A stretch of DNA of 64,000 nucleotides from Acidimicrobiia bacterium (GCA_011523635.1 WTGI01000059.1:1-64000); one strand, 5' to 3'. Positions 34,164-43,884 are shown, counted from the first letter of the stretch. Program-made: numbers and translations. The notes: a model not told the origin generated them from the sequence alone.

Positions 34164-35452
34164 CCTGGAATCCTTCCGACGACGGCTTCGTCCTTCTGGG
34201 TATGCCGGATGTTCACGGCTCGGTACGGGGCAAGGCCTTCCGACCCGGCGCCTTCCGGTCGGCGGTGGAGAAGGGCACGGTGATGACCGACCTGTGGCTG
34301 GGTCTGGACCCGGTCGACATGCCGATCGCCGACTACCGGGAGTACGGGATCAACACCGGCGCGCCCGACCTGCTGCTGCAGCCGGACCCCGATACCCTCC
34401 GGCCGCTGGCGTGGAGGCCGGGTTGGGGGATATGCCTGGCCGATCCGAGCTGGCCGGACGGGTCCCGATGCCGGTTGGCCTCACGCGAGGTGCTGCGCGA
34501 TGTGTTGGCGGACCTGGCTGACATGGGCTACGAGGTGATGGCGGGTTTCGAGTACGAGGTCAGGATCTTCGACGGCGCCGGCGAGCCGCTTTCGTCGGGT
34601 ATCAGCTACAGCCTCGGGGAGATCGGCCGTTTCGACCGGCTGCTCGAGGTGCTGGTCCCGGCCCTCGAGGGTCTCGGCGTGAACCTCGAAGCGGTTCACA
34701 CCGAGGCGGGTCCTGGCCTGCTGGAGCTGAATATCTCCGCCCGGCGGGGCCTCCGGGCCGCCGACGACGCCGCGCTGCTCAAGTTCGCGGTCAAGGAGGT
34801 GGCGGCCTCCCTGGGCCTCACCGCCAGCTTCCTGGCCAAGACCATGCCGCTCGAGGAGGGTTCGAGCGGACACATCCACGTCTCGTTCTGGCGAGGCGAG
34901 CACAACGCCTTCGCCCCCACCGCGGAAGGTGAGTTTCCCGCGACGTGCATGTCGGCCATAGGGGGCATCCTCGATCATCTCCCGGCTGCTTCCCTCCTGG
35001 TCAACCCCACCGTCAACTCCTACAAGCGGCTGGTTCCCGGCTACTTCGCGCCGGTGAACGTGAGCTGGGGTTACGAGAACCGCTCCACCTCGGTGCGGGC
35101 CATCCGGGGCAACCGCCCGGCCCGTTCCCGGCTCGAGTGTCGCCGTCCCGGCGCTGACGCCAACCCCTACCTGGCGCTGGCGGCTCTGCTGGCCTCGGCG
35201 ATGATCGGGATCAGGGAGGGAGCGTCGCCCCCGGCGCCCGAGACCAAGGATGTCTCCGAGCGGGCGGACCTGCCACCGCTACCCAACTCGCTGGAGAGCG
35301 CCTTGAGGGCCTTCCGGGCCGATACTGCCTTGCAGGAGGCGATGGGCGCGGAGTTCAGCGACTACTACGCCATATCGAGGGCGTGGGAGCTGCGCGCCTG
35401 GCAGGAGAGCGTCAGCGACTGGGAGCGGGAGCGCTACACCAGAGCCGTCTAG
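34160..35452 (+). CDS. Glutamine synthetase-like gamma-glutamyl-amine ligase (PuuA / GlnA3-like)
   Basis: 430 residues with the glutamine synthetase catalytic landmarks: 'MAGFEYEVRIF' (metal Glu), 'HTEAGPGLLELNI', 'GSSGHIHVSFW' (His of the ATP site), 'NPTVNSYKRLVPGYFAPVNVSWGYENRSTSVRAI', and 'LECRRPGADANPYLALAALLAS'. The adenylylation loop (NLYDLPP) of housekeeping GlnA is absent, and the context is amine catabolism, so ATP-dependent coupling of glutamate to an amine is the best prediction. This would supply the gamma-glutamyl amide later cleaved by the amidotransferase domain encoded two genes upstream. Confidence 0.85.
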   Translation: MTWNPSDDGFVLLGMPDVHGSVRGKAFRPGAFRSAVEKGTVMTDLWLGLDPVDMPIADYREYGINTGAPDLLLQPDPDTLRPLAWRPGWGICLADPSWPDGSRCRLASREVLRDVLADLADMGYEVMAGFEYEVRIFDGAGEPLSSGISYSLGEIGRFDRLLEVLVPALEGLGVNLEAVHTEAGPGLLELNISARRGLRAADDAALLKFAVKEVAASLGLTASFLAKTMPLEEGSSGHIHVSFWRGEHNAFAPTAEGEFPATCMSAIGGILDHLPAASLLVNPTVNSYKRLVPGYFAPVNVSWGYENRSTSVRAIRGNRPARSRLECRRPGADANPYLALAALLASAMIGIREGASPPAPETKDVSERADLPPLPNSLESALRAFRADTALQEAMGAEFSDYYAISRAWELRAWQESVSDWERERYTRAV

Positions 35453-35498
35453 GCGCTGCGAGCGTTCCCCCGATCCGGCTCCGGGCCGTTCCACATGG

Positions 35499-37823
35499 TC
35501 ATTGACGGGATGGAGGGGCCAGCACTCTCTCGGGGGTTAGGGGTAGCCGGCTGGCGAGGCCGGGCCGGCCCAGGGCATGTTCTATCGCCGTGGCAATGGC
35601 GGCGGCCACTCCCGGGACGCCTCCCTCGCCCGCTCCCTTGATTCCGAGCGGGTTGGTGGCGGTCGGGTCCTGCTCGCCGATTAGAGCGGTCATGTTCGGC
35701 GCCTCGGCGAGCGTGGGCAGCAGGTAGTCCATGAACGATCCGCACAAGGGGTTGCCGTCCCCGTCGTAGGCGAACTGCTCGTACAGCGTGCCTCCTACCG
35801 CCTGGATGGCGCCCCCCTCCATCTGTCCCGCCACCAGCATCGGGTTGATCGCCCTCCCGATGTCGTAGTACAGGATCAACTGCTCGACCACCACCTCGCC
35901 CGTCTCCCCATCCACCCGGACGACTGCCAGGTTGGCGCCGCACGGGTAGACCACCCGTTCCGCCTCGAACACCGAGTCCACGGCCAGGCCCGGCTCGGAC
36001 CTTCCGTACTTCGGGGCCGTCACAGGATGGAGCCGGGCTGCGGCCTCGAAGATGGAGAGGCTGAACTCGGGCGATCCGGATACAAAAACGGAGCCGTCCC
36101 GGTAGTCCAGGTCGCCTGCGTCCACCTCGAAGTCCACGGCCGCCACCTGCTTGGCGATCCGCACCACTTCGTCGGCGGCCTGCACCAGGGCGCTGCCTGC
36201 GGTCACCGTCGATCGGCTGGCGTAGCTACCGATTCCGTAGGGCGTCCGGTCCGTGTCGAGTAGTTCCACCCGTACCCGGGTGTGATCCAGCTGGAGCCGT
36301 TCGGCCACGATCTGGGCCAGCACCGTGCGGATGCCCTGGCCGACCGAGGAGCATCCCGACCGGACCCGGACCAGACCGTCGGGATCGACTTCGACCGCGC
36401 CGGTCTCCCACGGACCCAAGCCCGACTTCTCCATGAACATCGCCACACCGACCCCGATCTGCTCCCCTGCCTCCCGGCGCTGCTCGAGCCCCTTCCAGTC
36501 GAACGAGCCGACCAGTCGGTCGAGGATGCTCGGGAAGTCGCCGTCGCTGAACAGCATCGGCTCGCCGGTTGACGACAGCGGGCGGGAGTAGGGGATGCGA
36601 TCGGGTTTGATCAGGTTGCGGCGCCGCACCTCGACGGGTTCCATGCCGATCTCGTTGGCGTACAGGTCGATGAGCCGCTCCCGCACGAAGCTGGATTCGA
36701 ACCTGCCGGGAGCCCGGTAGGTGCCGGTGGGGGTCTTGTTCGTGACCACGCACCGGGCCGTTCCCCGGTATGCCTCCATGTCGTAGGGGCCGGGGATCAT
36801 CGACAGGGTCAGGTCCGCCACGCGGATGCTGTGGGTGCGGGCGTAGGCGCCCATGTCCATGTCGAAGTCCGAGGCGATGGCGGAGATCCGGCCCTCCCGG
36901 TCACCCGCGATGCGCGCCCGATGGAACTGCTCGCGGGAGTGGTTTGCCGTTAGGAGGTGTTCCCTGCGGTCCTCGATCCAAGCCACGGATCGGCCCAGCC
37001 GGTCGGCCGCCCACACCGCCAGCACATCCTCGGGATACAGCTCGCCGCGCACCCCGAAGCCTCCCCCCACCGCCGTCTCGCGCATGCGTAGACGGCCGGG
37101 AGGCATGCCCAGGAGCGCGGCGGTGGTGGCCAGGTTCCAATGCGGCACCTTGGTCGCGCCGTGGACGGTGAGCCGTTCGCCGGCGGGGTCGAACTCGACC
37201 ACTATGCCCCGCGTCTCCATCGGCACGCCGCTGTGGCGGCCGGTGGCAAGCTCGGCCTCGACCACCACCTCCGCCTCCGCGAACACCCGTCCCGCGTCGC
37301 CGAAGCCGGCTTCGAGGGTGGTGACCAGGTTCTCCGGCTCGAACAGGCGCCGACCGGGCCGGTCCTCGGCCCCGGCATCCATCATCACCGGGTGGGTGTC
37401 GATGTCGGCGAACACCAGATCGGCGGCGTCCTCCGCCACGTACCGATCCCGAGCCACCACTACCGCCATCGGCTCGCCGACGAAGCGCACCCGGTCGTGG
37501 GCGATGATCGGCTGGAGGTACGGGGTCACGGTCTCGTCGAACGAAACCCGGGGCGGGATCCTGGGAATGCCACCGAGCGACCCGCTCACCTCTTCCGCGG
37601 TGAACACCGCCTCTACTCCCGGCACCCGGCGGGCCTCTGAGCAGTCGATGCTCCGCAGCGTGCCGTGGGCGACGGGCGCCCTCACCACCACCATGGTGAG
37701 CATGCCCGGAAGGCGGATATCGGCTACGTAGCGGGCCTTGCCGGCCAGCAGCGGAGGGTCCTCATGGCGCCGGATGGAGCTTCCGATACCACCGACAGGC
37801 GCCGGCCGCTGGTGTGGGGTCAT
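35499..37823 (-). CDS. Molybdenum hydroxylase large subunit (xanthine dehydrogenase / CoxL family), copy 1
   Basis: 774 residues. Seen: N-terminal 'GIGSSIRRHEDPPLLAGKARYVADIRLPGMLTMV', 'GGGFGVRGELYPEDVLAVWAADRLGR', 'GTYRAPGRFESSFVRERLIDL' at the active-site loop, 'SVGQGIRTVLAQIVAERL' and the catalytic-Glu motif 'GIKGAGEGGVPG'. The loop lacks the AYxCSFR cysteine of true (form I) CO dehydrogenase, so it belongs with form II / other aldehyde, purine or N-heterocycle hydroxylases. It faces away from the M-L-S-L genes. Closest of the three to copy 3 ('GGGFGIRGELYPED', 'GTYRAPGRYES'). Confidence 0.88.
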   Translation of the reverse strand: MTPHQRPAPVGGIGSSIRRHEDPPLLAGKARYVADIRLPGMLTMVVVRAPVAHGTLRSIDCSEARRVPGVEAVFTAEEVSGSLGGIPRIPPRVSFDETVTPYLQPIIAHDRVRFVGEPMAVVVARDRYVAEDAADLVFADIDTHPVMMDAGAEDRPGRRLFEPENLVTTLEAGFGDAGRVFAEAEVVVEAELATGRHSGVPMETRGIVVEFDPAGERLTVHGATKVPHWNLATTAALLGMPPGRLRMRETAVGGGFGVRGELYPEDVLAVWAADRLGRSVAWIEDRREHLLTANHSREQFHRARIAGDREGRISAIASDFDMDMGAYARTHSIRVADLTLSMIPGPYDMEAYRGTARCVVTNKTPTGTYRAPGRFESSFVRERLIDLYANEIGMEPVEVRRRNLIKPDRIPYSRPLSSTGEPMLFSDGDFPSILDRLVGSFDWKGLEQRREAGEQIGVGVAMFMEKSGLGPWETGAVEVDPDGLVRVRSGCSSVGQGIRTVLAQIVAERLQLDHTRVRVELLDTDRTPYGIGSYASRSTVTAGSALVQAADEVVRIAKQVAAVDFEVDAGDLDYRDGSVFVSGSPEFSLSIFEAAARLHPVTAPKYGRSEPGLAVDSVFEAERVVYPCGANLAVVRVDGETGEVVVEQLILYYDIGRAINPMLVAGQMEGGAIQAVGGTLYEQFAYDGDGNPLCGSFMDYLLPTLAEAPNMTALIGEQDPTATNPLGIKGAGEGGVPGVAAAIATAIEHALGRPGLASRLPLTPERVLAPPSRQ

Positions 37824-37872
37824 GGGTCGGTAAGGCCTCGGGTTGGCGCCCGGATACTACACTCCGGCCCTC

Positions 37873-38730
37873 ATGAAGCCGGCTCCGTTCGACTACCACC
37901 AGGCCCGATCCGTGGCCGAAGCGGTGACCCACCTCGGTGAGTACGGCTACGAGGCAAAGGTCCTGGCCGGCGGCCAGAGCCTGGTGCCGGCCATGAACTT
38001 CCGTCTGGCCCGCCCCGCGGTCCTGGTCGACATCAACCCGCTGGACGAACTCGACTATCTCGAGGAGGACGGAGACACCCTCCGGATCGGAGCGATGGTC
38101 CGCCACGTGACCTTCGAGCGACCGGTCACGGAAGGCCCCACCGGCCGCCTCCTGACCATGGCCGCCCACCACGTCGGACATTTACCGATCAGGATCAGGG
38201 GTACTTTCGGGGGCAGCCTGGCCCATGCCGACCCCGCCGCGGAGTGGTGCGTGATCGCCCTGCTGCTCGATGCCGAACTGTCGACCCGGAGCCCGTCCGG
38301 TGGTCGTGACATCCCCGTGGAGGGTTTCTTCCAGACCGTCTTCACCACCGCTCTCGAACCCGAGGAGCTCTTGGTCGAGGCTCGCCTGCCCAAACTCTCC
38401 ACGCGCACCCGGGTCGGTTTCCAGCAGTTCAGCCGCCGCGCCGGTGACTTCGCCCTGGCCATGGCCGCAGTCGCTTTCGAGTCCGATGAAGGGCAGGTCG
38501 GGAACGCCCGCATCGCGCTCGGTGGAGTGAGTGATCGCCCGCTCCGGGCCGGCGAGGCGGAGCAGGCACTGGAGGGCCAGCCCGCTACCGAGGAGTCATT
38601 CCGCGCTGCCGCCGAGATCGCTGCTCTCGAGATCGACGCCATCGGCGACATCCACGGGTCCGCCGGCTACCGGCGGGACCTGGTGCGCGCCCTGACCCGA
38701 CGAGCCCTTGAGCAGGCGATCGCCGCGTGA
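37873..38730 (+). CDS. Molybdenum hydroxylase FAD-binding (medium) subunit
   Basis: 285 residues. Seen: 'FDYHQARSVAEAVTHL', the FAD motif 'AKVLAGGQSLVPAMNFRLARPAVLVDIN', and second FAD motif 'IRIRGTFGGSLAHADPAAEW', as in CoxM. The track begins 10 codons earlier; ATG 37873 (MKPAPFDYHQA) is the standard family start. It transfers electrons from the 2Fe-2S clusters to FAD. Overlaps the next gene by GTGA. Confidence 0.9.
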   Translation: MKPAPFDYHQARSVAEAVTHLGEYGYEAKVLAGGQSLVPAMNFRLARPAVLVDINPLDELDYLEEDGDTLRIGAMVRHVTFERPVTEGPTGRLLTMAAHHVGHLPIRIRGTFGGSLAHADPAAEWCVIALLLDAELSTRSPSGGRDIPVEGFFQTVFTTALEPEELLVEARLPKLSTRTRVGFQQFSRRAGDFALAMAAVAFESDEGQVGNARIALGGVSDRPLRAGEAEQALEGQPATEESFRAAAEIAALEIDAIGDIHGSAGYRRDLVRALTRRALEQAIAA

Positions 38731-41045
38731 TCCCGTGGATCGGGCAGCCGCTCCCGCGCTTCGAGGATCCGCCCCTACTCACCGGCGAGGGCCGGTTCGT
38801 GGCCGACCTCACCAGGGATGCCTCGTTCCTACGGTTTGTCCGTAGCCCGGTCGCCCACGGCCGGATCGTTTCCATTTCGGCGCCCGAGGGGATCACCGCC
38901 TTCACCGCCGAGGATCTGAAGGAGGTGCGTCCCATCCGGCCGCTGCTCCACCGGCCGGACTTCCACCCCATCGAGCAGCCGGTGCTGGCTTCCGGCAAGG
39001 TCCGATTCGTGGGTGAGCCCGTCGCGGTAGTGGTGGCGGGCACGCCCGAGGAGGCGGAGGATGCCGCCGAGCAGGTCTTCGTGGACATCGAGCCGGAGGA
39101 TTGCGTGATCAACGCCCCCGAAGCGCTCCGTCCGGGAGCGCCGGCCGTTCACGACCACCTGGAGGGCAACGTGGTGGTAGACGCCCGCTTCGAGACCGAG
39201 CGGGTCGACGAGGTCTTCTCCGGCGCCGCGGTGGTGGTGGACTTCGATCTACGTTCCCGGCGCCAGAACGCCCTCCCTTTGGAGGCTCGAGGCTCCATCG
39301 CCGCCTACGACCCCCGTTCGGGGCGGACCACCCTTACCGCTTCCGTCCAGTCGCCTCACGTGGTCCGCACCGTCCTGGCCGACCTGCTCGGCATGCCCGA
39401 GTCGGACCTCAGGGTGGTGGTCCCGGATGTGGGAGGAGCGTTCGGGCAGAAGTTCTGCCTGGCGCCGGAGGATGTGGTGACGGCCTGGGTGGCGCGACGG
39501 CTCCGGACCACGGTGTCATGGGTGGAGGACCGGCGCGAGAACCTGATGTCGTCCTTCCACAGCCGCGACCACCACTACCGGGTACGGGGCGCATTCGGCG
39601 CGGACGCCCGGCTGCTGGCGGTGGATGCCGACCTGCTATGCAACATCGGCGCCTACTCCTGCTACCCGGTGACCTGCGGGGTGGAGCCGCTGATGGCGCT
39701 GGCCGAGTTCCCCGGACCCTACGACTTCCGCACCTACCGGGTCCGGTCCCGCGGCGTCACCACCAACACCTGCCCGATGGCGCCCTACCGGGGGGTGTCG
39801 AGACCGGTGATCACCCTGGCCATGGAGCGCCTCATGGACCTGGCGGCGGTCCGCTTCGGGATCGAGCCCGCCGAGATCAGGCGGCGCAACCTGATAACGG
39901 AGTTCCCCTACGCCTCGGCCACCGGCCTGATGTACGACGAGGGTTCCTACGTGGAGTCCCTGGACCGGGCTGTCGAGGCGATAGGCCTGGAGGACTTCCG
40001 GGGCCGCCAGGCGGTGGCCCGGTCCGAGGGCCGCTACCTCGGGATCGGCTTCTCCGTGTTCTCGGAGCGCACCGGCTACGGGACATCGGCCTTCGCCGCC
40101 CGGAGCATGGACGTGACACCCGGATACGAGACCGTGGACCTGGCCATGGACCCGTCCGGCAACGTGGAGGCCCGATTGGGGGCCTCGCCGCACGGCCAGG
40201 GTTTGGAGACCACCCTCGCCCAGTTGATCGGGGACCGACTGGGTGTCGAGCCGGCTCGGGTCCGGATCGTTCACGGCGACACCGACCGCACGCCCTACGG
40301 ATGGGGTACGTTCGCCAGCAGGTCCCTGGTCATCGCCGGGGGAGCGGCCCGCCTGGCGTCCGACCGGCTCCGGGCCAAGCTGGCCGCCATCGCTTCCGCG
40401 GAGTTGGAGGCGGCGCCGGAGGACATCGTCATCCGGGCAGGCAGGGCGACCGTGAGGGGTACGGATGCCGGGATCGAGGTGGGGGACCTGGCCCGCCTCG
40501 CCTACCACTCCAGCCACCGCTTGGCCGCTGGCATGGATCCCGGACTCACCGCCACGGCCACCTACGACCCGGCCGGGACCTTTTCCAACGCCTGCCATGT
40601 GGCAACGGTGGAGGTGGACCCGGAGACAGGCGGGGTCAGGGTGGACCGGTTCGTGGTGGTGGAGGACGCCGGGCGCCTCATCAACCCGATGATCGTGGAC
40701 GGGCAACTCCACGGCGGGATCACCCAGGGGATCGCCGGAGCCCTGTACGAGGAGATCCGCTACGACGGGGAGGGCAACATCCTCACCACCTCGCTCATGG
40801 ACTTCCTGCCGCCCACCCTGGCCGAGGTTCCCACCATCGAGGTCCACCACCTGGAGACCATCTCCGAAGCCACCATCACCGGCGCCAAGGGCTTGGGAGA
40901 GGGGGGCACGATCGGCGCCCCGGCCGCCGTCATCAACGCGGTCGCCGATGCGCTCCGTCCCCTCGGCGTCGAGATCGCCGAGGTTCCGGCAACCCCGTCC
41001 CGGCTGCGTAGGCTGGTAAGCGAGAGGGAGAGGATTCCCGCATGA
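38727..41045 (+). CDS. Molybdenum hydroxylase large subunit, copy 2
   Basis: 772 residues from GTG 38727 (GTGA overlap). Seen: 'WIGQPLPRFEDPPLLTGEGRFVADL', 'VPDVGGAFGQKFCLAPEDVVTAW', active-site loop 'MAPYRGVSRPVITLAMERLMDLAAVRFG', 'SPHGQGLETTLAQLIGDRLGV', and 'AKGLGEGGTIGAPAAVINAVADAL' with the catalytic Glu. The loop differs from copies 1 and 3 ('GTYRAPGR'), suggesting a different substrate. Sits between the FAD and iron-sulfur subunit genes, the standard M-L-S arrangement. Confidence 0.88.
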   Translation: MIPWIGQPLPRFEDPPLLTGEGRFVADLTRDASFLRFVRSPVAHGRIVSISAPEGITAFTAEDLKEVRPIRPLLHRPDFHPIEQPVLASGKVRFVGEPVAVVVAGTPEEAEDAAEQVFVDIEPEDCVINAPEALRPGAPAVHDHLEGNVVVDARFETERVDEVFSGAAVVVDFDLRSRRQNALPLEARGSIAAYDPRSGRTTLTASVQSPHVVRTVLADLLGMPESDLRVVVPDVGGAFGQKFCLAPEDVVTAWVARRLRTTVSWVEDRRENLMSSFHSRDHHYRVRGAFGADARLLAVDADLLCNIGAYSCYPVTCGVEPLMALAEFPGPYDFRTYRVRSRGVTTNTCPMAPYRGVSRPVITLAMERLMDLAAVRFGIEPAEIRRRNLITEFPYASATGLMYDEGSYVESLDRAVEAIGLEDFRGRQAVARSEGRYLGIGFSVFSERTGYGTSAFAARSMDVTPGYETVDLAMDPSGNVEARLGASPHGQGLETTLAQLIGDRLGVEPARVRIVHGDTDRTPYGWGTFASRSLVIAGGAARLASDRLRAKLAAIASAELEAAPEDIVIRAGRATVRGTDAGIEVGDLARLAYHSSHRLAAGMDPGLTATATYDPAGTFSNACHVATVEVDPETGGVRVDRFVVVEDAGRLINPMIVDGQLHGGITQGIAGALYEEIRYDGEGNILTTSLMDFLPPTLAEVPTIEVHHLETISEATITGAKGLGEGGTIGAPAAVINAVADALRPLGVEIAEVPATPSRLRRLVSERERIPA

Positions 41046-41524
41046 GCGAGCGAACCAAGGTCGAGGTCACCCTCGCGGTCAACGGCCGGTCCTACCGGGT
41101 CCTGGTGGAGCCCCGGCGCACCCTGGCCGACACGCTCAGGGACGATTGCGGCCTCACGGGAACCCACCTGGGGTGCGAGCACGGCGTGTGCGGGGCCTGC
41201 ACGATCCTGGCCGACGGCCAACCGGTCCGGTCCTGCCTGATGTTCGCCGTCCAGTGCGAGGGCATGGACCTTCGCACGGTCGAGGACCTGGCCGACGGTG
41301 AGCGGCTCCATCCGATCCAGCAGGCCTTCTGGGACAACCACGGGCTCCAGTGTGGCTTCTGCACTCCGGGGTTCCTGATGCTGGCGGCCGGGTACCTGGA
41401 GCAGAATCCCGATCCCGACGAAGAGGAGCTGCGGGCCGTGCTGTCCTCCAACCTGTGCCGCTGCACCGGGTACCAGAACATACTGAAGTCGGTGCGCCAG
41501 GCCGCCGAGGTCATGCGGGGATGA
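41042..41524 (+). CDS. Molybdenum hydroxylase 2Fe-2S (small) subunit
   Basis: 160 residues, CoxS-like. N-terminal plant-ferredoxin-type cluster 'CEHGVCGACTIL' with a further Cys in 'VRSCLMF', C-terminal helical cluster domain 'CGFCTPGFLM' and 'NLCRCTGYQNIL'. It carries electrons from molybdenum to FAD. ATGA overlaps on both sides indicate tight coupling to large subunits 2 and 3. Only one small subunit is encoded for three large ones. Confidence 0.93.
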   Translation: MSERTKVEVTLAVNGRSYRVLVEPRRTLADTLRDDCGLTGTHLGCEHGVCGACTILADGQPVRSCLMFAVQCEGMDLRTVEDLADGERLHPIQQAFWDNHGLQCGFCTPGFLMLAAGYLEQNPDPDEEELRAVLSSNLCRCTGYQNILKSVRQAAEVMRG

Positions 41525-43884
41525 GCTATGTCGGTAGCTCGGTCAAGAGGATCGAGGACCGACCACTACTGACAGGAAGGGCCCGGTTCGCGGCCGACCT
41601 GTCCCTTCCCGACCAGCTGCACATGAGGGTGGTGCGTTCCCCGGTGGCCCACGGCCGGTTGCTGGAGATCGACACCTCGGAGGCCCTTGCCATGGACGGG
41701 GTGGAGGCGGTCTGGACACGTGATGACGTCCGGGATGTACCGCCGATCGACTTCCGTATGCCCTGGGTGGAAGGTCTGGAACGGTTCCGCCAACCCATCC
41801 TCGCCGGCGACCACGTTCGCTACGTGGGGGAGCCGTTCGCGATCGTGCTGGCCGAGGACCCCTACCTGGCCGAGGACGCAGCCGAACTGGTCTTCGCCCA
41901 AATCGAGGAGCTCGATCCGGTGGTCGATCCGGTGGCGGCCGGGCCGGCGGCCACCGAGACGACGGTGGTGGAGAAGGCTTACGGGGACCTCGAGGGAGCG
42001 TTCGGGGATGCTCCGGTCGTCGTGGAGATGGAACTGGCGGTGGGGAGGCACTCCGGGGTGCCCATGGAGACCAGGGGAGCGGTGGCTCACTACGACGCGA
42101 CAAGGTCGGTGCTGGAGATGTTCGGCGCCGCCAAGGTGCCCCACCACAACCGGGCCGCCATAGCCTCGATGCTCGGCCTGCCACTCGGCGCCGTCGTTCT
42201 CCGGGAGGGTCACGTCGGAGGGGGGTTCGGGATCAGGGGAGAGCTCTATCCGGAGGACGTGCTGGTGTGCCTGACCGCCCTCCGCCTGGGGCGCCCCGTC
42301 CGCTGGGTGGAGGATCGCCGGGAGCACATGCTGGCCGCCAACCACTCCCGCGATCAGGTCCACCGGATAAGGGCGGCGGTGGAACCCGACGGCTGGATCA
42401 GGGGTGTTGTCGACGAGTTCTGGGTGGACCAGGGGGCCTACCTGCGGACCCATCAGGTGACGGTCACCGAGCTCACCACCTCTATGCTCCCGGGGCCGTA
42501 CGCCTGGCCCGCATACCGGAGCCGCGGCCATGTGATGCTCAGCAACAAGACCCCATGCGGTACCTACCGGGCCCCCGGCCGGTACGAGAGCACTTTCGTC
42601 CGCGAGCGCCTGATCGACGTCATAGCGCACCGGCTCGGTCTCGACCCGGCCGAGGTTCGCCGCCGCAACCTGGTCCTGCCGGAGCGCATGCCCTTCAAAC
42701 GGGGGATCACCGCGCTCGGTACCGAGTTGACCTACGACTCCGGCGACTACCCGGGTCTCCTGGATCGGACCCTCGAGTACCTGGACTACGAGCGGTTGAC
42801 GGCCGACCTCGCCCGGAGGCGGTCGGATGGCGAGTTGGTGGGCCTCGGCATGGGGTTCTTCGTGGAGAAGAGCGGTCTCGGTCCGTTCGACGGGGTCAGG
42901 GTCACCGTGGACGAGGCGGGAGACGTACTGGTGATCACCGGCGTGGCCTCGATCGGTCAGGGCGTCGAGACGGTGCTGGCGCAGGTGTGCGCCGACACGC
43001 TGGGCGTGGAAATCGGATCGATCCGGGTACGACACGGCCAGACCGACGACCTCCCCTACGGGATGGGCGCCTTCGCCAGCCGGGTCACCGTCATGTCCGG
43101 CTCCGCCACCCTGATCGCTGCCCGCCGCGTGCGGCGCAAGGCCTTGGATGTGGCGGCCTCGGTGCTGGAGGCCGATCCGGGTGACCTCACCATCGACGGG
43201 GGCCGGGTATTCGTCCGGGGCTCGCCGGGCGGCCCGGCCATCACGCTGGGCGAGGTGGCGCAGAGGCTCCGTCCCGGCATGACCGGTGGCGAGCCCGGCC
43301 TCACCGCCGAGGGCTGGTTCCAGGCGGACCACATGGTCTATCCCTACGGCATCCACGCCGCGGTCGTCCGGGTGGATCCTGACTCCGGCCTGGTCGAGGT
43401 GGAACGGCTCGTGGTGGCCTACGAGGTCGGCAAGGCGGTCAACCCGGAACTGGTCAACGGCCAGATTGCCGGCGGCGCCGCCCAGGGCATCGGGGGCGCG
43501 CTGCTCGAGGACTTCGCCTATGACGAGGCCGGCCAGCCCCTGGCCGCCACGTTCATGGACTACCTGATGCCGACCGTCACCGAGATGCCGGAAGTGGAGG
43601 TGCTGCTGCTCGAGGAAGCGCCCAGCCCGCTCAACCCGCTCGGCGTCAAGGGAGCGGGTGAGGGAGGCATCACCGCGGTAGGGGCGGCCGTCGCGAACGC
43701 CGTGGCCGACGCGCTGGGATGTCCTGAGAACGTGACCCGCCTGCCGCTGGGTCCGGAGCGGGTCCGCCGGATCGTTGCCGACACCGACCGAGGAAGCGGC
43801 CGGCGCTCGGCGGGACTCGCTTTCGATCGGTCTCCCAGCGGGCCGCGAAGCTCAGGCCTAGTCAAGCCCGGCGCTTACCGCTAG
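41521..43884 (+). CDS. Molybdenum hydroxylase large subunit, copy 3
   Basis: 787 residues from ATG 41521 (ATGA overlap with the small-subunit stop); the track's start at 41350 is shadow sequence inside that gene. Seen: 'YVGSSVKRIEDRPLLTGRARFAADLSLPDQLHM', 'GHVGGGFGIRGELYPEDVLVCLTALRLGRPVRWVEDRREH', 'GTYRAPGRYESTFVRERLIDV', 'SIGQGVETVLAQVCADTLGV' and 'GVKGAGEGGITAVGAAVANAVADALG'. The last 30 residues are a basic, low-homology tail and overlap the convergent M20 gene by 23 bases. Confidence 0.87.
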   Translation: MSYVGSSVKRIEDRPLLTGRARFAADLSLPDQLHMRVVRSPVAHGRLLEIDTSEALAMDGVEAVWTRDDVRDVPPIDFRMPWVEGLERFRQPILAGDHVRYVGEPFAIVLAEDPYLAEDAAELVFAQIEELDPVVDPVAAGPAATETTVVEKAYGDLEGAFGDAPVVVEMELAVGRHSGVPMETRGAVAHYDATRSVLEMFGAAKVPHHNRAAIASMLGLPLGAVVLREGHVGGGFGIRGELYPEDVLVCLTALRLGRPVRWVEDRREHMLAANHSRDQVHRIRAAVEPDGWIRGVVDEFWVDQGAYLRTHQVTVTELTTSMLPGPYAWPAYRSRGHVMLSNKTPCGTYRAPGRYESTFVRERLIDVIAHRLGLDPAEVRRRNLVLPERMPFKRGITALGTELTYDSGDYPGLLDRTLEYLDYERLTADLARRRSDGELVGLGMGFFVEKSGLGPFDGVRVTVDEAGDVLVITGVASIGQGVETVLAQVCADTLGVEIGSIRVRHGQTDDLPYGMGAFASRVTVMSGSATLIAARRVRRKALDVAASVLEADPGDLTIDGGRVFVRGSPGGPAITLGEVAQRLRPGMTGGEPGLTAEGWFQADHMVYPYGIHAAVVRVDPDSGLVEVERLVVAYEVGKAVNPELVNGQIAGGAAQGIGGALLEDFAYDEAGQPLAATFMDYLMPTVTEMPEVEVLLLEEAPSPLNPLGVKGAGEGGITAVGAAVANAVADALGCPENVTRLPLGPERVRRIVADTDRGSGRRSAGLAFDRSPSGPRSSGLVKPGAYR

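Noticed and set aside
41566-43356. 596-residue minus-strand ORF opposite large subunit 3
   Set aside because: Antisense shadow; the plus frame carries complete molybdenum-hydroxylase motifs.
38727-43884. True aerobic CO dehydrogenase (form I coxMSL)
   Set aside because: The active-site loops lack the AYxCSFR cysteine; motifs read GTYRAPGR or APYRGVSR.
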